The notes beneath the pieces were generated by a model. That model was not told where the DNA came from. It was given only the letters and a program-made list of their open reading frames with translations, and made no database searches. Of a stretch of DNA of 64,000 nt, positions 52,556 through 60,892 are shown piece by piece. Source of the stretch: Gracilimonas sp017641085 (GTDB taxonomy: Bacteria; Bacteroidota; Rhodothermia; Balneolales; Balneolaceae); NCBI RefSeq assembly GCF_046115515.1, contig NZ_CP175953.1; one strand, given 5' to 3'. The stretch's first letter is position 1; every line of letters starts with the position of its first letter. The position numbers and the translations under genes are program-made.

Positions 52556-55135
52556 ATGAAAATGCCTAAGATTTACACCCTGTTTATCTCTCTTTTGATT
52601 TTTGGAACCCTGGGATGCTCAACATCCCCAAAGGTTGAGCCCGGTGTTTCCCTTGAACTCGCAAAATTCAGAAAAGCCCTGATCTCGGATGTTAATTACG
52701 AGTTATTCTTTCACATCCCTGCTGAAGAAACCCAGGAAATATCTGCTTCTGAAACCATCACCTTTACCCTTAAAGAAAGTGGGCACAACATTCAGCTGGA
52801 TTTTCGCGAGTCTGCTGAATTACTGAAATCACTTACCATAAACGGAACGGAAAGTGAGTTTCAGTTTGAGCACGAACATCTGATTTTACCGTCCCACCTG
52901 CTGAAAGAAGGGCCGAATTCGGTAACCATTGATTTTATTGCGGGTGAATCTTCACTCAACCGAAACCCTGATTACCTTTATACCCTGTTTGTTCCGGATC
53001 GTGCCCGAACCGCCTTTCCCCTTTTCGATCAGCCTGACCTGAAAGCAACCTATGATCTGACCTTAGAAATCCCGGTATCCTGGGAGGCTATTTCAAATGC
53101 ACCGCTGGCTTCCGTAACCGAAAACGATTCTGCTAAAACCCTTGAGTTTGCTACGTCAGATTTAATCAGTTCCTACCTTTTTTCCTTTGTTGCCGGCGAT
53201 TTTGAAGCTGTATCACGTACGGTGGACGGTCGTGAAATGACCATGCTGCACCGTGAAACGGACGAGGAAAAAGTAGCCCGGAATATCGATGACATTTTTG
53301 AACTCCACGCAGCCTCACTCAACTGGCTGGAAGAATACACCGGTATAGACTACCCCTTTCAGAAGTTCGATTTCGCTCTCATACCTACCTTCCAATATGG
53401 AGGCATGGAACACGTGGGGGCCATTCAATACCGTGCATCCTCCTTGTTCCTGGATGAAGATCCATCTGAGTCTCAACTCCTCAGCCGGGCCAGCCTCATA
53501 GCCCACGAAACCGCCCACATGTGGTTCGGAGACTTGGTCACCATGGAGTGGTTTAATGACGTATGGACTAAAGAAGTGTTTGCCAATTTCATGGCTGCCA
53601 AAATCATGAATCCCAACTTCCCCGATATTGATCATGATCTGAATTTTGTACTTCGTCATCATCCCAGCGCTTATTCCGTGGATCGAACTGAAGGTGCTAA
53701 TCCCATCCGCCAGCATCTTAAGAATTTGAACGAAGCCGGGCAGATGTATGGAGCCATCATCTATAATAAAGCACCCATCATGATGCGCCAGCTTGAGTTA
53801 CTGGTTGGGGAAGAACTTTTTAAAGAAGGATTACGTGAATATTTAAGCACCTACTCTTTCGGCAATGCCACCTGGCCAGACCTGATTACCATTCTGGATC
53901 AAAAGACCGAACAGGACCTGCATGCATGGAGTGAAGTTTGGGTGAATACCGCCGGCCGTCCTCATTTTTCTGTGGAGTTCCATGAAGATGACCTTCCCGG
54001 CCGCGAGCCATTGAAGTATGACGTTTTGGTGCAAAGCGACCCGGCCGGTTTGGAAAGAGTGTGGCCACAACAGGTGGGTATCTGGACCATCAGCCCGAAA
54101 GACAGCTCGTTCAAATTTTTTGATATTCTGAGTGACGGGCAGAAGAAATTTGCTACCCTGAATAAGCTTAGGGCAGAAACAAGAGTGTTTAATGCCAATG
54201 GGCGCGGCTATGGTCTGTTCCCTGCAGACCTTAAAACCCTTCAGCATTGGGAACACATGCGGGATGTACGGAAAGGCTCTCACCTCATCAACCTGTATGA
54301 GAATATGCTGGAGCAGAATGAAGTATTTCCGGATTCATACCTGGATGAATTGGTCGGGATTGTTCAAACCGAGGAGAACCAGTTATTGCTGAATCTGGCG
54401 CTTGGGCATATTGAAACCATTTACTGGAAACTGCTAACGGAAGAACAGAGAAATGAAGTTCAGGCTGATCTTGAAGATTTGCTCTGGAATGAGATGCTGG
54501 AACAAACCGAAAGCAGTACAAAGAAAACATTCTTCAACACCTTCAGAGATATTGCCCTGTCTGATAATCAGGTCCAAAAAGTATATGATATCTGGAGCGG
54601 GGAACTTGAAATTGATGGGCTTAATCTTGCGGAAACAGATTTCATCAGCATGGCCGGAGACCTTGCAATTAAACGACCTGATTTAGCAACATCTATCATT
54701 TCGGAACAACTCAGCCGAATTGAAAACCCTGACCGCAAACGCCGGTTTGAGTTTATTCAGCCTGCTCTGTCAGCAGATCAAAATGTACGCGACTCCTTTT
54801 TTGAATCTTTAAAGGATGAGGAAAACCGAAAAACAGAATCCTGGGTTTTAAGTGCGATCGGATACCTGCACCACCCGCTTCGTGTAGATGAATCAGAAAA
54901 ATATATTCTGCCAAGCCTGAAGCTGCTTCGGGAAATTCAAACTACCGGAGACATCTTCTTCCCCAAGCGCTGGCTGGATGTTACCCTTGGCAACCATTCA
55001 TCAGATGAAGCTGTGAAAACGGTGCGCACATTTCTGGATAATAACCCGGATTACAATCATCAGCTGAAAATGAAAATTCTTCAGGCAGCCGACACGATGT
55101 TCCGGGCTAATGAGATTAAACAATACACCAAATAG
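52556..55135 (+). CDS. M1-family aminopeptidase lipoprotein
   Basis: An 859-residue metallopeptidase with a lipoprotein signal (GTLGC, Cys21). The beta-rich N-terminal domain covers about 30-210. The catalytic domain has the exopeptidase motif as GGMEH (usual form GxMEN) at about 281-285 and the zinc site HETAHMWFGDLV...E at about 318-341. A HEAT-like helical C-terminal domain fills about 540-859. It should remove N-terminal residues from peptides in the periplasm or on the outer membrane. The Asn-to-His change in the exopeptidase motif is worth noting but may be lineage-typical. Confidence 0.92.
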   Translation: MKMPKIYTLFISLLIFGTLGCSTSPKVEPGVSLELAKFRKALISDVNYELFFHIPAEETQEISASETITFTLKESGHNIQLDFRESAELLKSLTINGTESEFQFEHEHLILPSHLLKEGPNSVTIDFIAGESSLNRNPDYLYTLFVPDRARTAFPLFDQPDLKATYDLTLEIPVSWEAISNAPLASVTENDSAKTLEFATSDLISSYLFSFVAGDFEAVSRTVDGREMTMLHRETDEEKVARNIDDIFELHAASLNWLEEYTGIDYPFQKFDFALIPTFQYGGMEHVGAIQYRASSLFLDEDPSESQLLSRASLIAHETAHMWFGDLVTMEWFNDVWTKEVFANFMAAKIMNPNFPDIDHDLNFVLRHHPSAYSVDRTEGANPIRQHLKNLNEAGQMYGAIIYNKAPIMMRQLELLVGEELFKEGLREYLSTYSFGNATWPDLITILDQKTEQDLHAWSEVWVNTAGRPHFSVEFHEDDLPGREPLKYDVLVQSDPAGLERVWPQQVGIWTISPKDSSFKFFDILSDGQKKFATLNKLRAETRVFNANGRGYGLFPADLKTLQHWEHMRDVRKGSHLINLYENMLEQNEVFPDSYLDELVGIVQTEENQLLLNLALGHIETIYWKLLTEEQRNEVQADLEDLLWNEMLEQTESSTKKTFFNTFRDIALSDNQVQKVYDIWSGELEIDGLNLAETDFISMAGDLAIKRPDLATSIISEQLSRIENPDRKRRFEFIQPALSADQNVRDSFFESLKDEENRKTESWVLSAIGYLHHPLRVDESEKYILPSLKLLREIQTTGDIFFPKRWLDVTLGNHSSDEAVKTVRTFLDNNPDYNHQLKMKILQAADTMFRANEIKQYTK

Positions 55136-55188
55136 CACTATTCTTACCCCAGAACGCTGCAAGGATCTTTGGATGCTTGCAGGTTCTA

Positions 55189-56496
55189 CTAAGCGGTTGG
55201 TTCATCCTCGGTGCTCATAATTTCAAACCAGTTGATGTTTCGGGTCAGGTACATCACCACAGATAGCACGACAAATAATCCAAGGCTTCCTAACAAGAGC
55301 GCATAATCCTGCAATTGCAGCAGAATGTAGAGGTAGCCATACAGGATGATTAACACCCCAAAGATGATTCCTGATTTCAGCTTATCGGATAAAACGCTGT
55401 AGGAGTAGATCGTGATCAACCCAATGATAGCGGCGGCAGCAATTATATATGCTAACTGGAACACCACATATTCTGAAATTGACAGAAGCAGTGTGTAAAA
55501 TATCAGCAGGGCGAAGCCGATTAATAAATACTGAATGGGGTGAATGATTTTCTTGCTCAGCAATTCGATCATAAAGAAGGTCAGGAAAGTCAGCGAGATA
55601 AACATGATGGCATACTTTGCCGTCCGCATGGTTTTCTGATATTCATCCACAGCCAGCAGCAGTTCAACCCCGAAAAGCGTATTGGTCACTTCCTGATTGG
55701 GTCCCTGCCATTGCTGAGCAAAATTCCGGTTCAGGTGTAATACATTCCATTCGGAATCAAATCCGGCATCTGTGACTTCCCGCTCAGCTGGTAAAAAATT
55801 ACCCGTAAAGCTTGGGTTTGACCAGTCTGATTTGAGTGCGACATTTGTTTGCTTACCTACCGGTGAAAAATGAAGCCCTGTACTTCCGTTTAAATTCAGA
55901 TCAAAGCTAAAATCATAGGCCTCGCCGGTGGTAAGATCGGGTGCAATAGAAATTCCGGAGGCCAGAACATCATTGGATTCAATACCCGGATTCGCCAAAA
56001 ATTCACTCTCATTCCACTTTATATTCACAAAGTCTTTGATTCCGGTCATATCTGAAATCCCTACCGAAACAAAGGCATCTTCAATAAGGAAGTCTTCCAC
56101 CGGCACTTTAAACCCGCTCAAATCAATGGCCGGGAAATTTCCGGATACCGACAAGCTGCTGTTATATACAATCACTTTATAAATGCCCCGATACCGAATT
56201 TCCGGGGTTATGGCTCCTTCTACATTCAGGTTCTCCGGCAAAAAATGAGCATAACGAATGGTTTGCTCTACCTTATCCTCGCCGTTGAAATAATACCTGT
56301 AAGGCACACTGATAATAGGTCCTACAACAACTTGTTCATCACCCCATTTTTGGCTGATTTCATCAGCTACGGAATCCCTTCTGTATTCCCGCTCTGAAAT
56401 CAGTCCCTGAATTAAAAGGGAAGGAATAAGCAGGATCAGCGTTAAAAACGCGATGATGAATAAACGGGTACCGAGCGATTTTCTGAGGTTTTTCAT
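55189..56496 (-). CDS. creD: CreD-family inner membrane protein
   Basis: A 435-residue membrane protein. One N-terminal helix (about 12-32) ends in SEREYRRDSVADEISQKWG, the CreD signature, then a large extracytoplasmic beta domain (about 50-290, VVGPIISVPY at its start) and about five C-terminal helices. In Escherichia coli CreD belongs to the CreBC regulon and affects envelope integrity and colicin tolerance. In Bacteroidota it often lies with a small winged-helix regulator and membrane proteins, as here. It is last in a four-gene minus-strand cluster. Confidence 0.93.
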   Translation of the reverse strand: MKNLRKSLGTRLFIIAFLTLILLIPSLLIQGLISEREYRRDSVADEISQKWGDEQVVVGPIISVPYRYYFNGEDKVEQTIRYAHFLPENLNVEGAITPEIRYRGIYKVIVYNSSLSVSGNFPAIDLSGFKVPVEDFLIEDAFVSVGISDMTGIKDFVNIKWNESEFLANPGIESNDVLASGISIAPDLTTGEAYDFSFDLNLNGSTGLHFSPVGKQTNVALKSDWSNPSFTGNFLPAEREVTDAGFDSEWNVLHLNRNFAQQWQGPNQEVTNTLFGVELLLAVDEYQKTMRTAKYAIMFISLTFLTFFMIELLSKKIIHPIQYLLIGFALLIFYTLLLSISEYVVFQLAYIIAAAAIIGLITIYSYSVLSDKLKSGIIFGVLIILYGYLYILLQLQDYALLLGSLGLFVVLSVVMYLTRNINWFEIMSTEDEPTA

Positions 56497-56518
56497 GATG
56501 GTTGGGTTGAGAGTGAGG

Positions 56519-56622
56519 AATGAAAAATGAAAAATTCAAAATTAAAAATGGGGGCTCTTTTTGTCATATTGAGCTGATCGAGAAATAACAAATCCCTCAT
56601 TTTGAATTTTTCATTTTTCATT
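56519..56622. repeat. Perfect 24-bp inverted repeat upstream of creD
   Basis: Arms 56519-56542 and 56599-56622 are exact reverse complements (AATGAAAAATG... type, AT-rich) around a 56-nt centre that contains a G5 run. It fills the gap between the membrane-protein gene and creD, so the co-transcript would form a long hairpin. AATGAAAAATGAAAAATTC is a common dispersed intergenic word in Bacteroidota-like genomes. Confidence 0.8.
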
Positions 56623-56658
56623 TTGAATTTAAGAAGTAACACTGTTTCCGCTATTAGC

Positions 56659-57231
56659 TTATTCTGATTGATGGTCTTCAGCTTCTTTCTGTGCAGCGTA
56701 TTTGAACATCAAGGCAGACACAATCCAAAGTGTGACGAAGAAGCCATTTACTCCCAAAATTTCTAACACTGAGCTTGGAGGCGATTGGTAATAACCTCCG
56801 AATATTGCTATGGCCGCAATTAGTGCCTGTGTAAAGGCTGCCACAAACAGAGTGATGACCATTCCCTCTGCTTTGAATCGAGAAATAACAGATCCTATGA
56901 TACCAATGGCTATCACCCCAAAATACCATACGTTGATGGGTTTGTCCTCAGAACCTATGATTCCAACCGCCAGGTTTGACCAGGTGAGAACAAATCCTGT
57001 TCCCAGTGCCAGTCCTATTGCTGCACTATAAGCAGAGGAACCGGATTTACGGGTTACGAACAGGTATGTATAACCTGTTCCAAGAATAAGTATGCCGGCA
57101 AAAATGAAATCGCTTAAGGTCCACATCACTTCTGACGTAAATTGCATAGCGGTGAAAGGGATCAGCAAAATGATCGCTGTTCCGGCAGAAAGATATATTA
57201 GGTGTTTAGATAAGGGTTGTTCTGTATTCAT
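56659..57231 (-). CDS. Membrane protein of unknown function in the creD cluster
   Basis: A 190-residue protein with about six hydrophobic helices, e.g. LIYLSAGTAIILLIPFTAM, FIFAGILILGTGYTYLFV and VITLFVAAFTQALIAAIAI. No catalytic motif is visible. Homologous-looking proteins sit near creD-type genes in this group. It lies between a winged-helix regulator and creD on the same strand, so a shared role in envelope adaptation is a reasonable guess. Confidence 0.75.
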   Translation of the reverse strand: MNTEQPLSKHLIYLSAGTAIILLIPFTAMQFTSEVMWTLSDFIFAGILILGTGYTYLFVTRKSGSSAYSAAIGLALGTGFVLTWSNLAVGIIGSEDKPINVWYFGVIAIGIIGSVISRFKAEGMVITLFVAAFTQALIAAIAIFGGYYQSPPSSVLEILGVNGFFVTLWIVSALMFKYAAQKEAEDHQSE

Positions 57232-57313
57232 GTTTTGACCTCACTTAAGAGTTTATTTATTTAAAGCACTTTGAATTACAAAGTTAGTGGTTAAATTTTT
57301 TTGGTTGGCGAAT

Positions 57314-57619
57314 TTAGCTGTTCTTCTGGGCTTTTATAATTTCTTCCATCACGTTCAGGTAGTCACCGAATGCTTTTTTTCCGTCCGGTGTCATGGAATA
57401 TTTGGTGTTTGGCTTGTTATCGATAAAAGATTTTTCCACTTCAATGAACCCCTCCTTTTCCAGCTTCTTAATGTGTGTGGCCAGGTTGCCGTCGGTTACA
57501 TCCAGGAACTCCTTCAGCGCACTGAAATCGAGCGAATCGTTCACGGCCAGCGCCGACATAATCCCCAGCCTGACCCTGCTCTCGAATGCTTTATGTAAAT
57601 CATCAAAAGATACGTTCAC
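57314..57619 (-). CDS. Small winged-helix transcriptional regulator
   Basis: A 101-residue DNA-binding protein: FESRVRLGIMSALAVNDSLDFSALKEFLDVTDGNLATHIKKLEKEGFIEVEK is a classic MarR/ArsR-like winged helix (HTH_34 type), with the wing in NKPNTKYSMTPDGKKAF. The start is GTG at 57619, 6 bp after the stop of the upstream membrane protein, which suggests translational coupling. It probably controls the creD cluster. Confidence 0.88.
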   Translation of the reverse strand: MNVSFDDLHKAFESRVRLGIMSALAVNDSLDFSALKEFLDVTDGNLATHIKKLEKEGFIEVEKSFIDNKPNTKYSMTPDGKKAFGDYLNVMEEIIKAQKNS

Positions 57620-57625
57620 TGCTAA

Positions 57626-58231
57626 TCACCGCTCGTAGCTGAAATACATGTAAATTCCATACATCATATGAACTGCACCAAAGCCCACTGCCCACAACAG
57701 CAAGCCATATTCAATAAACCAGGTGCTCACCAATCCCAATGCGATCTGCACAAAGCCCATAATTTTCACTTCCGGGATGGTGTACCGCCCGGCATTTACC
57801 AATGCAAGTCCATAGAACAATAACATCAGTGGGGCGAGAAGACCGATAAGTCCTTTTGCGAGGAGCACCAAAACCAATACCCCTCCTGCAGCCAAAGGGG
57901 TTGCCATGCTGCTCAATAGTCTTCGTGATGTGGCATTCCAGATATTTTCTCCGTTTCCATCTGCTTTTCGTTTGGAGAAGTAAATGGCCGTCACCAAAGC
58001 CAGCACTAAAATCCCAATGGCCAGCCAGACTACGTTTGCCAAATTCGGGGATGTATAAAAAAGCTCATCCGGGTTAAAGCCTAATAAGCTGTAAGCAATG
58101 TAGGCACCGGCCAAGGCATACAAACCAGCCATGATCCCTGCCCAGCCTGAAAGTGATAAAAACTTAGAAGACCGCTCCATCATCGAGCGTATCTCAGCAA
58201 TGTCCTTGATATAATCTTGTTCTTCTTTCAT
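57626..58231 (-). CDS. Membrane protein paired with the winged-helix regulator
   Basis: A 201-residue protein with about six membrane helices after a soluble N-terminal helix (IAEIRSMMERSSKFLSLSGWAGIMAG). Proteins with this start are found immediately upstream of small winged-helix regulators in Bacteroidota genomes and are annotated only as membrane proteins. First gene of the creD cluster; the regulator starts 6 bp after its stop. Confidence 0.8.
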   Translation of the reverse strand: MKEEQDYIKDIAEIRSMMERSSKFLSLSGWAGIMAGLYALAGAYIAYSLLGFNPDELFYTSPNLANVVWLAIGILVLALVTAIYFSKRKADGNGENIWNATSRRLLSSMATPLAAGGVLVLVLLAKGLIGLLAPLMLLFYGLALVNAGRYTIPEVKIMGFVQIALGLVSTWFIEYGLLLWAVGFGAVHMMYGIYMYFSYER

Positions 58232-58323
58232 ACAAAGTACTTTTTATTTAAAAGTAGATGAAAAATATCAGTTCTGCAAGAGGGATGGAAAAATTTTTAG
58301 TATGATTTATGAGGCACCACCTA

Positions 58324-59928
58324 CTAAGGTATAACCCCGGCATAACGGATACCGGTAAGACGATGCATCTCGTAATCATAAGTGGAAAGATCGTTTTTAT
58401 TAAAGCCACTCACTCTTTCGTGACCGCAAGCCCGGGCTATAACTTTGACCAATTCGCTGGATGCTTCAAAATAATTCTGCAGCTGGCTGGCTGATTGATC
58501 TATGATGAGTCTTTTTCTCAAGCCTTCTTTCTGAGTAGCTATCCCGACCGGGCAGTTATTGGAGTCACAGGCCCTCATACCCAGGCATCCAATTGCCTGA
58601 AGTGCTGCATTTGAAACTGCAACGGCGTCTGCCCCGAGCATCATTGCTTTAGCAAAGTCTTCGGCTACCCTTAATCCCCCCGTAATAATCAGCGTTACAT
58701 CACTGGCTCCGGATGTATCCAGATGTTTACGGGCCCGGGCCAGTGCAGGAATGGTGGGCACATTGATATTATCGCGCAAAACCGTAGGTGCAGAACCGGT
58801 CCCACCCCCTCTTCCATCCAGGATTATATAGTCCACTCCTACTTCCAGAGCAAAATCAAGGTCGGCCTCAACATGACTGGCTGCAATCTTAAAACCCACT
58901 GGAATACCTCCAGTTTTCTTGCGAACCTCATCGGCAAATCCTTTGAAGTCTTCAATAGTTTTTAAGTCGGGAAAAGCTGCCGGTGAAACAGCCGTTTCAC
59001 CTTCCTCTAACCCTCTTACCTCAGCAATTTCTTCCGTTACTTTATCTCCAGGCAGATGTCCTCCCGTTCCGGTTTTTGCCCCCTGCCCTCCTTTAAAATG
59101 AAATGCCTGAGCTTTTTGAACTTTTTCCCAGGAGAAACCGAATTTACCGGATGCCAACTCATAAAAATATTTGGAGTTATTGGCCTGTTCTTCGGGTAGC
59201 ATACCTCCTTCACCACTGCAGATTCCTGTACCTGCAAGCTCTGCTCCTTTGGAAAGAGCAATCTTTGCTTCTCGGGATAATGCTCCGAAACTCATATCAG
59301 ATACAAATAACGGAATTTTCAGTTTTAGCGGTTTTTTTGCCTGAGGGCCAATTACAACCGTAGTGTCCACTTCCTCTTCATCCATGAGCGGTCTGGTTGC
59401 GAGCTGAGCCGGCAGAAACTGGATACTCTCCCATTTGGGCAGAGTGTTTCGATCTACCCCCATAGCAGCAGAAGGACCATGGTGTCCATAATTCTTCAGC
59501 CCGTTTTGGGCGAGCTCTTTAATATAACCGGTATAGGGTTCAGTATCCTCTGGGTGGGTATCTGCGTACTGTCCAAGGTATTCATCCCGGTTAAAGGGCT
59601 GAGGATGTTCCTCAAGGTATTCATTGATTTCCGCTTCATCTACCCATACATATCCATCTTTGATTCCAGCTGTAAATTTATGAAGCACCTCCTCATTATT
59701 ATATTCCGAAACGCCTGTATCGTATCGGTAGTCCCACCCATGAACACCACAAATAATGTTATCACCTTCAATATATCCGTCGGCCATAAGCGCTCCCCGG
59801 TGCAAACATCTGCCATACAGTACCGAAATTTTGCCATCATACTTTATTGTCACAAGGTCTAGCCCATTTAGCAGGCTATGTACAGGTTTTCGGTCTTCAA
59901 GATCATCAATTGCATGAAGTTTAGTCAT
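58324..59928 (-). CDS. Rieske-glutamate synthase domain fusion protein
   Basis: A 534-residue cytoplasmic protein. An N-terminal Rieske [2Fe-2S] domain (about 1-105) has C41-x-H43 and C60-x-x-H63. The rest (about 160-534) is the FMN-binding glutamate synthase-like domain, with SFGALSREAK, GEGG, GGQGAKTGTGG, GRGGGTGSAP, and CDSNNCPVGIATQ, where the [3Fe-4S] cysteines lie (CLGMRACDSNNCPVG). There is no glutaminase domain. It may take ammonia or another amide donor, or serve a different redox reaction; electrons would come through the Rieske cluster. Monocistronic, with AAGGAAAG before the ATG. Confidence 0.88.
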   Translation of the reverse strand: MTKLHAIDDLEDRKPVHSLLNGLDLVTIKYDGKISVLYGRCLHRGALMADGYIEGDNIICGVHGWDYRYDTGVSEYNNEEVLHKFTAGIKDGYVWVDEAEINEYLEEHPQPFNRDEYLGQYADTHPEDTEPYTGYIKELAQNGLKNYGHHGPSAAMGVDRNTLPKWESIQFLPAQLATRPLMDEEEVDTTVVIGPQAKKPLKLKIPLFVSDMSFGALSREAKIALSKGAELAGTGICSGEGGMLPEEQANNSKYFYELASGKFGFSWEKVQKAQAFHFKGGQGAKTGTGGHLPGDKVTEEIAEVRGLEEGETAVSPAAFPDLKTIEDFKGFADEVRKKTGGIPVGFKIAASHVEADLDFALEVGVDYIILDGRGGGTGSAPTVLRDNINVPTIPALARARKHLDTSGASDVTLIITGGLRVAEDFAKAMMLGADAVAVSNAALQAIGCLGMRACDSNNCPVGIATQKEGLRKRLIIDQSASQLQNYFEASSELVKVIARACGHERVSGFNKNDLSTYDYEMHRLTGIRYAGVIP

Positions 59929-60220
59929 TTGTCTTTCCTTGTTACGAAGCCTTTTCAGGCAGATTATCTTTTAATTTCTACTGCTGACAACGAGATGCAT
60001 GTGTACTAAACAGTATTTAACTAAAGCCAATGTGATAAAATCCGGAAAAGATTCAAAGAGAATAAGGCCGGGAGTAAGACGACTGCCTTGTCTCATTATC
60101 ATTTCTACTGATTGATAGCAGGGTCAAACGGCCTTACAGGCAGGCATCCATCAGAATGGTTTTATCAAAATTACCCTCAGCCACCAATAGTATAAAACTC
60201 AGTGCGAAGAAAATATTGAC
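59929..60220. other. Gene-free gap
   Basis: The gap between the Rieske fusion gene and the surface-protein terminator holds no open frame, hairpin or repeat that I can support. It should contain the promoter of the Rieske fusion gene at its left end. Confidence 0.5.
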
Positions 60221-60258
60221 AAAACAAAAACCCTGCTCAAATTAATGAGCAGGGTTTG
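60221..60258 (-). terminator. Rho-independent terminator of the DUF285 surface-protein gene
   Basis: On the minus strand a 12-bp stem AAACCCTGCTCA/TGAGCAGGGTTT with a 6-nt loop runs into TTTTTGTTTTG. It lies about 27 bp after the stop codon of the sorting-domain part. Confidence 0.9.
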
Positions 60259-60283
60259 TAAAGGTCATGTTTAAGAAGATGAT

Positions 60284-60892
60284 TTATTTAATCAGCATCA
60301 TCTTGCGGGTTTGCACATACTTACCGGCCACGATTCGGTAGAGGTACATGCCCGAAGCCAGGCGAGAGGCGTCGAAGTTAACCTGATGCCAGCCGGCCCG
60401 CTGCCGTTCACCGTTCACCAGGGTGGCTACTTTACGGCCCAGCATATCGAATACTTCAAGGCGGACCTCACTGCTTTGCGGTACGCCATAGCGAATTATG
60501 GTGGAAGGGTTAAACGGGTTCGGGTAGTTTTGATGCAATTTGAAGTCCTCCGGAATCTGAGCCATAAGTTCAGCTGAAGTTATAAAATTCGGGTCGGTGC
60601 GTACTTCCAGGGTATCCAGCGACACGATGTTCTCGTTGTTAGCCACCTGTATAGCTACATAAAAAGTGTCCGCATCGGCCCGGGCGGTGATGGCCAGTTC
60701 TCCGTTGGTGTTCTCGAAGCCCACGGTTTCAACTGAATCGGAAATGATATCGAATTTGAATTCCAGCTCATTATCGGGAGTGGCTACATCACTTACGTAA
60801 TCCCAGAGTTTGAGAATACGGGTATCTTCGGTTCTTATTTCATAGGGATTTGGCAATCCTTCAAACTGCGGCTCATCATCTACCCCCTGCTG
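60284..60892 (-). CDS. C-terminal, T9SS-sorting part of the DUF285 surface protein (out of frame)
   Basis: A 202-residue open frame with no start of its own: upstream of LPNPYEIRTED it reads QQGVDDEPQFEG directly from the G7 tract where the longer upstream frame stops. It has a beta-sandwich-like region (about 20-110) and a C-terminal sorting domain with NYPNPFNPST and terminal KMMLIK. It is most simply the end of the large DUF285 gene after a one-base shift. The missing base may be a sequencing error or a true phase-off state. Without the shift it would need an internal TTG to be translated. Confidence 0.8.
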   Translation of the reverse strand, partial: QQGVDDEPQFEGLPNPYEIRTEDTRILKLWDYVSDVATPDNELEFKFDIISDSVETVGFENTNGELAITARADADTFYVAIQVANNENIVSLDTLEVRTDPNFITSAELMAQIPEDFKLHQNYPNPFNPSTIIRYGVPQSSEVRLEVFDMLGRKVATLVNGERQRAGWHQVNFDASRLASGMYLYRIVAGKYVQTRKMMLIK

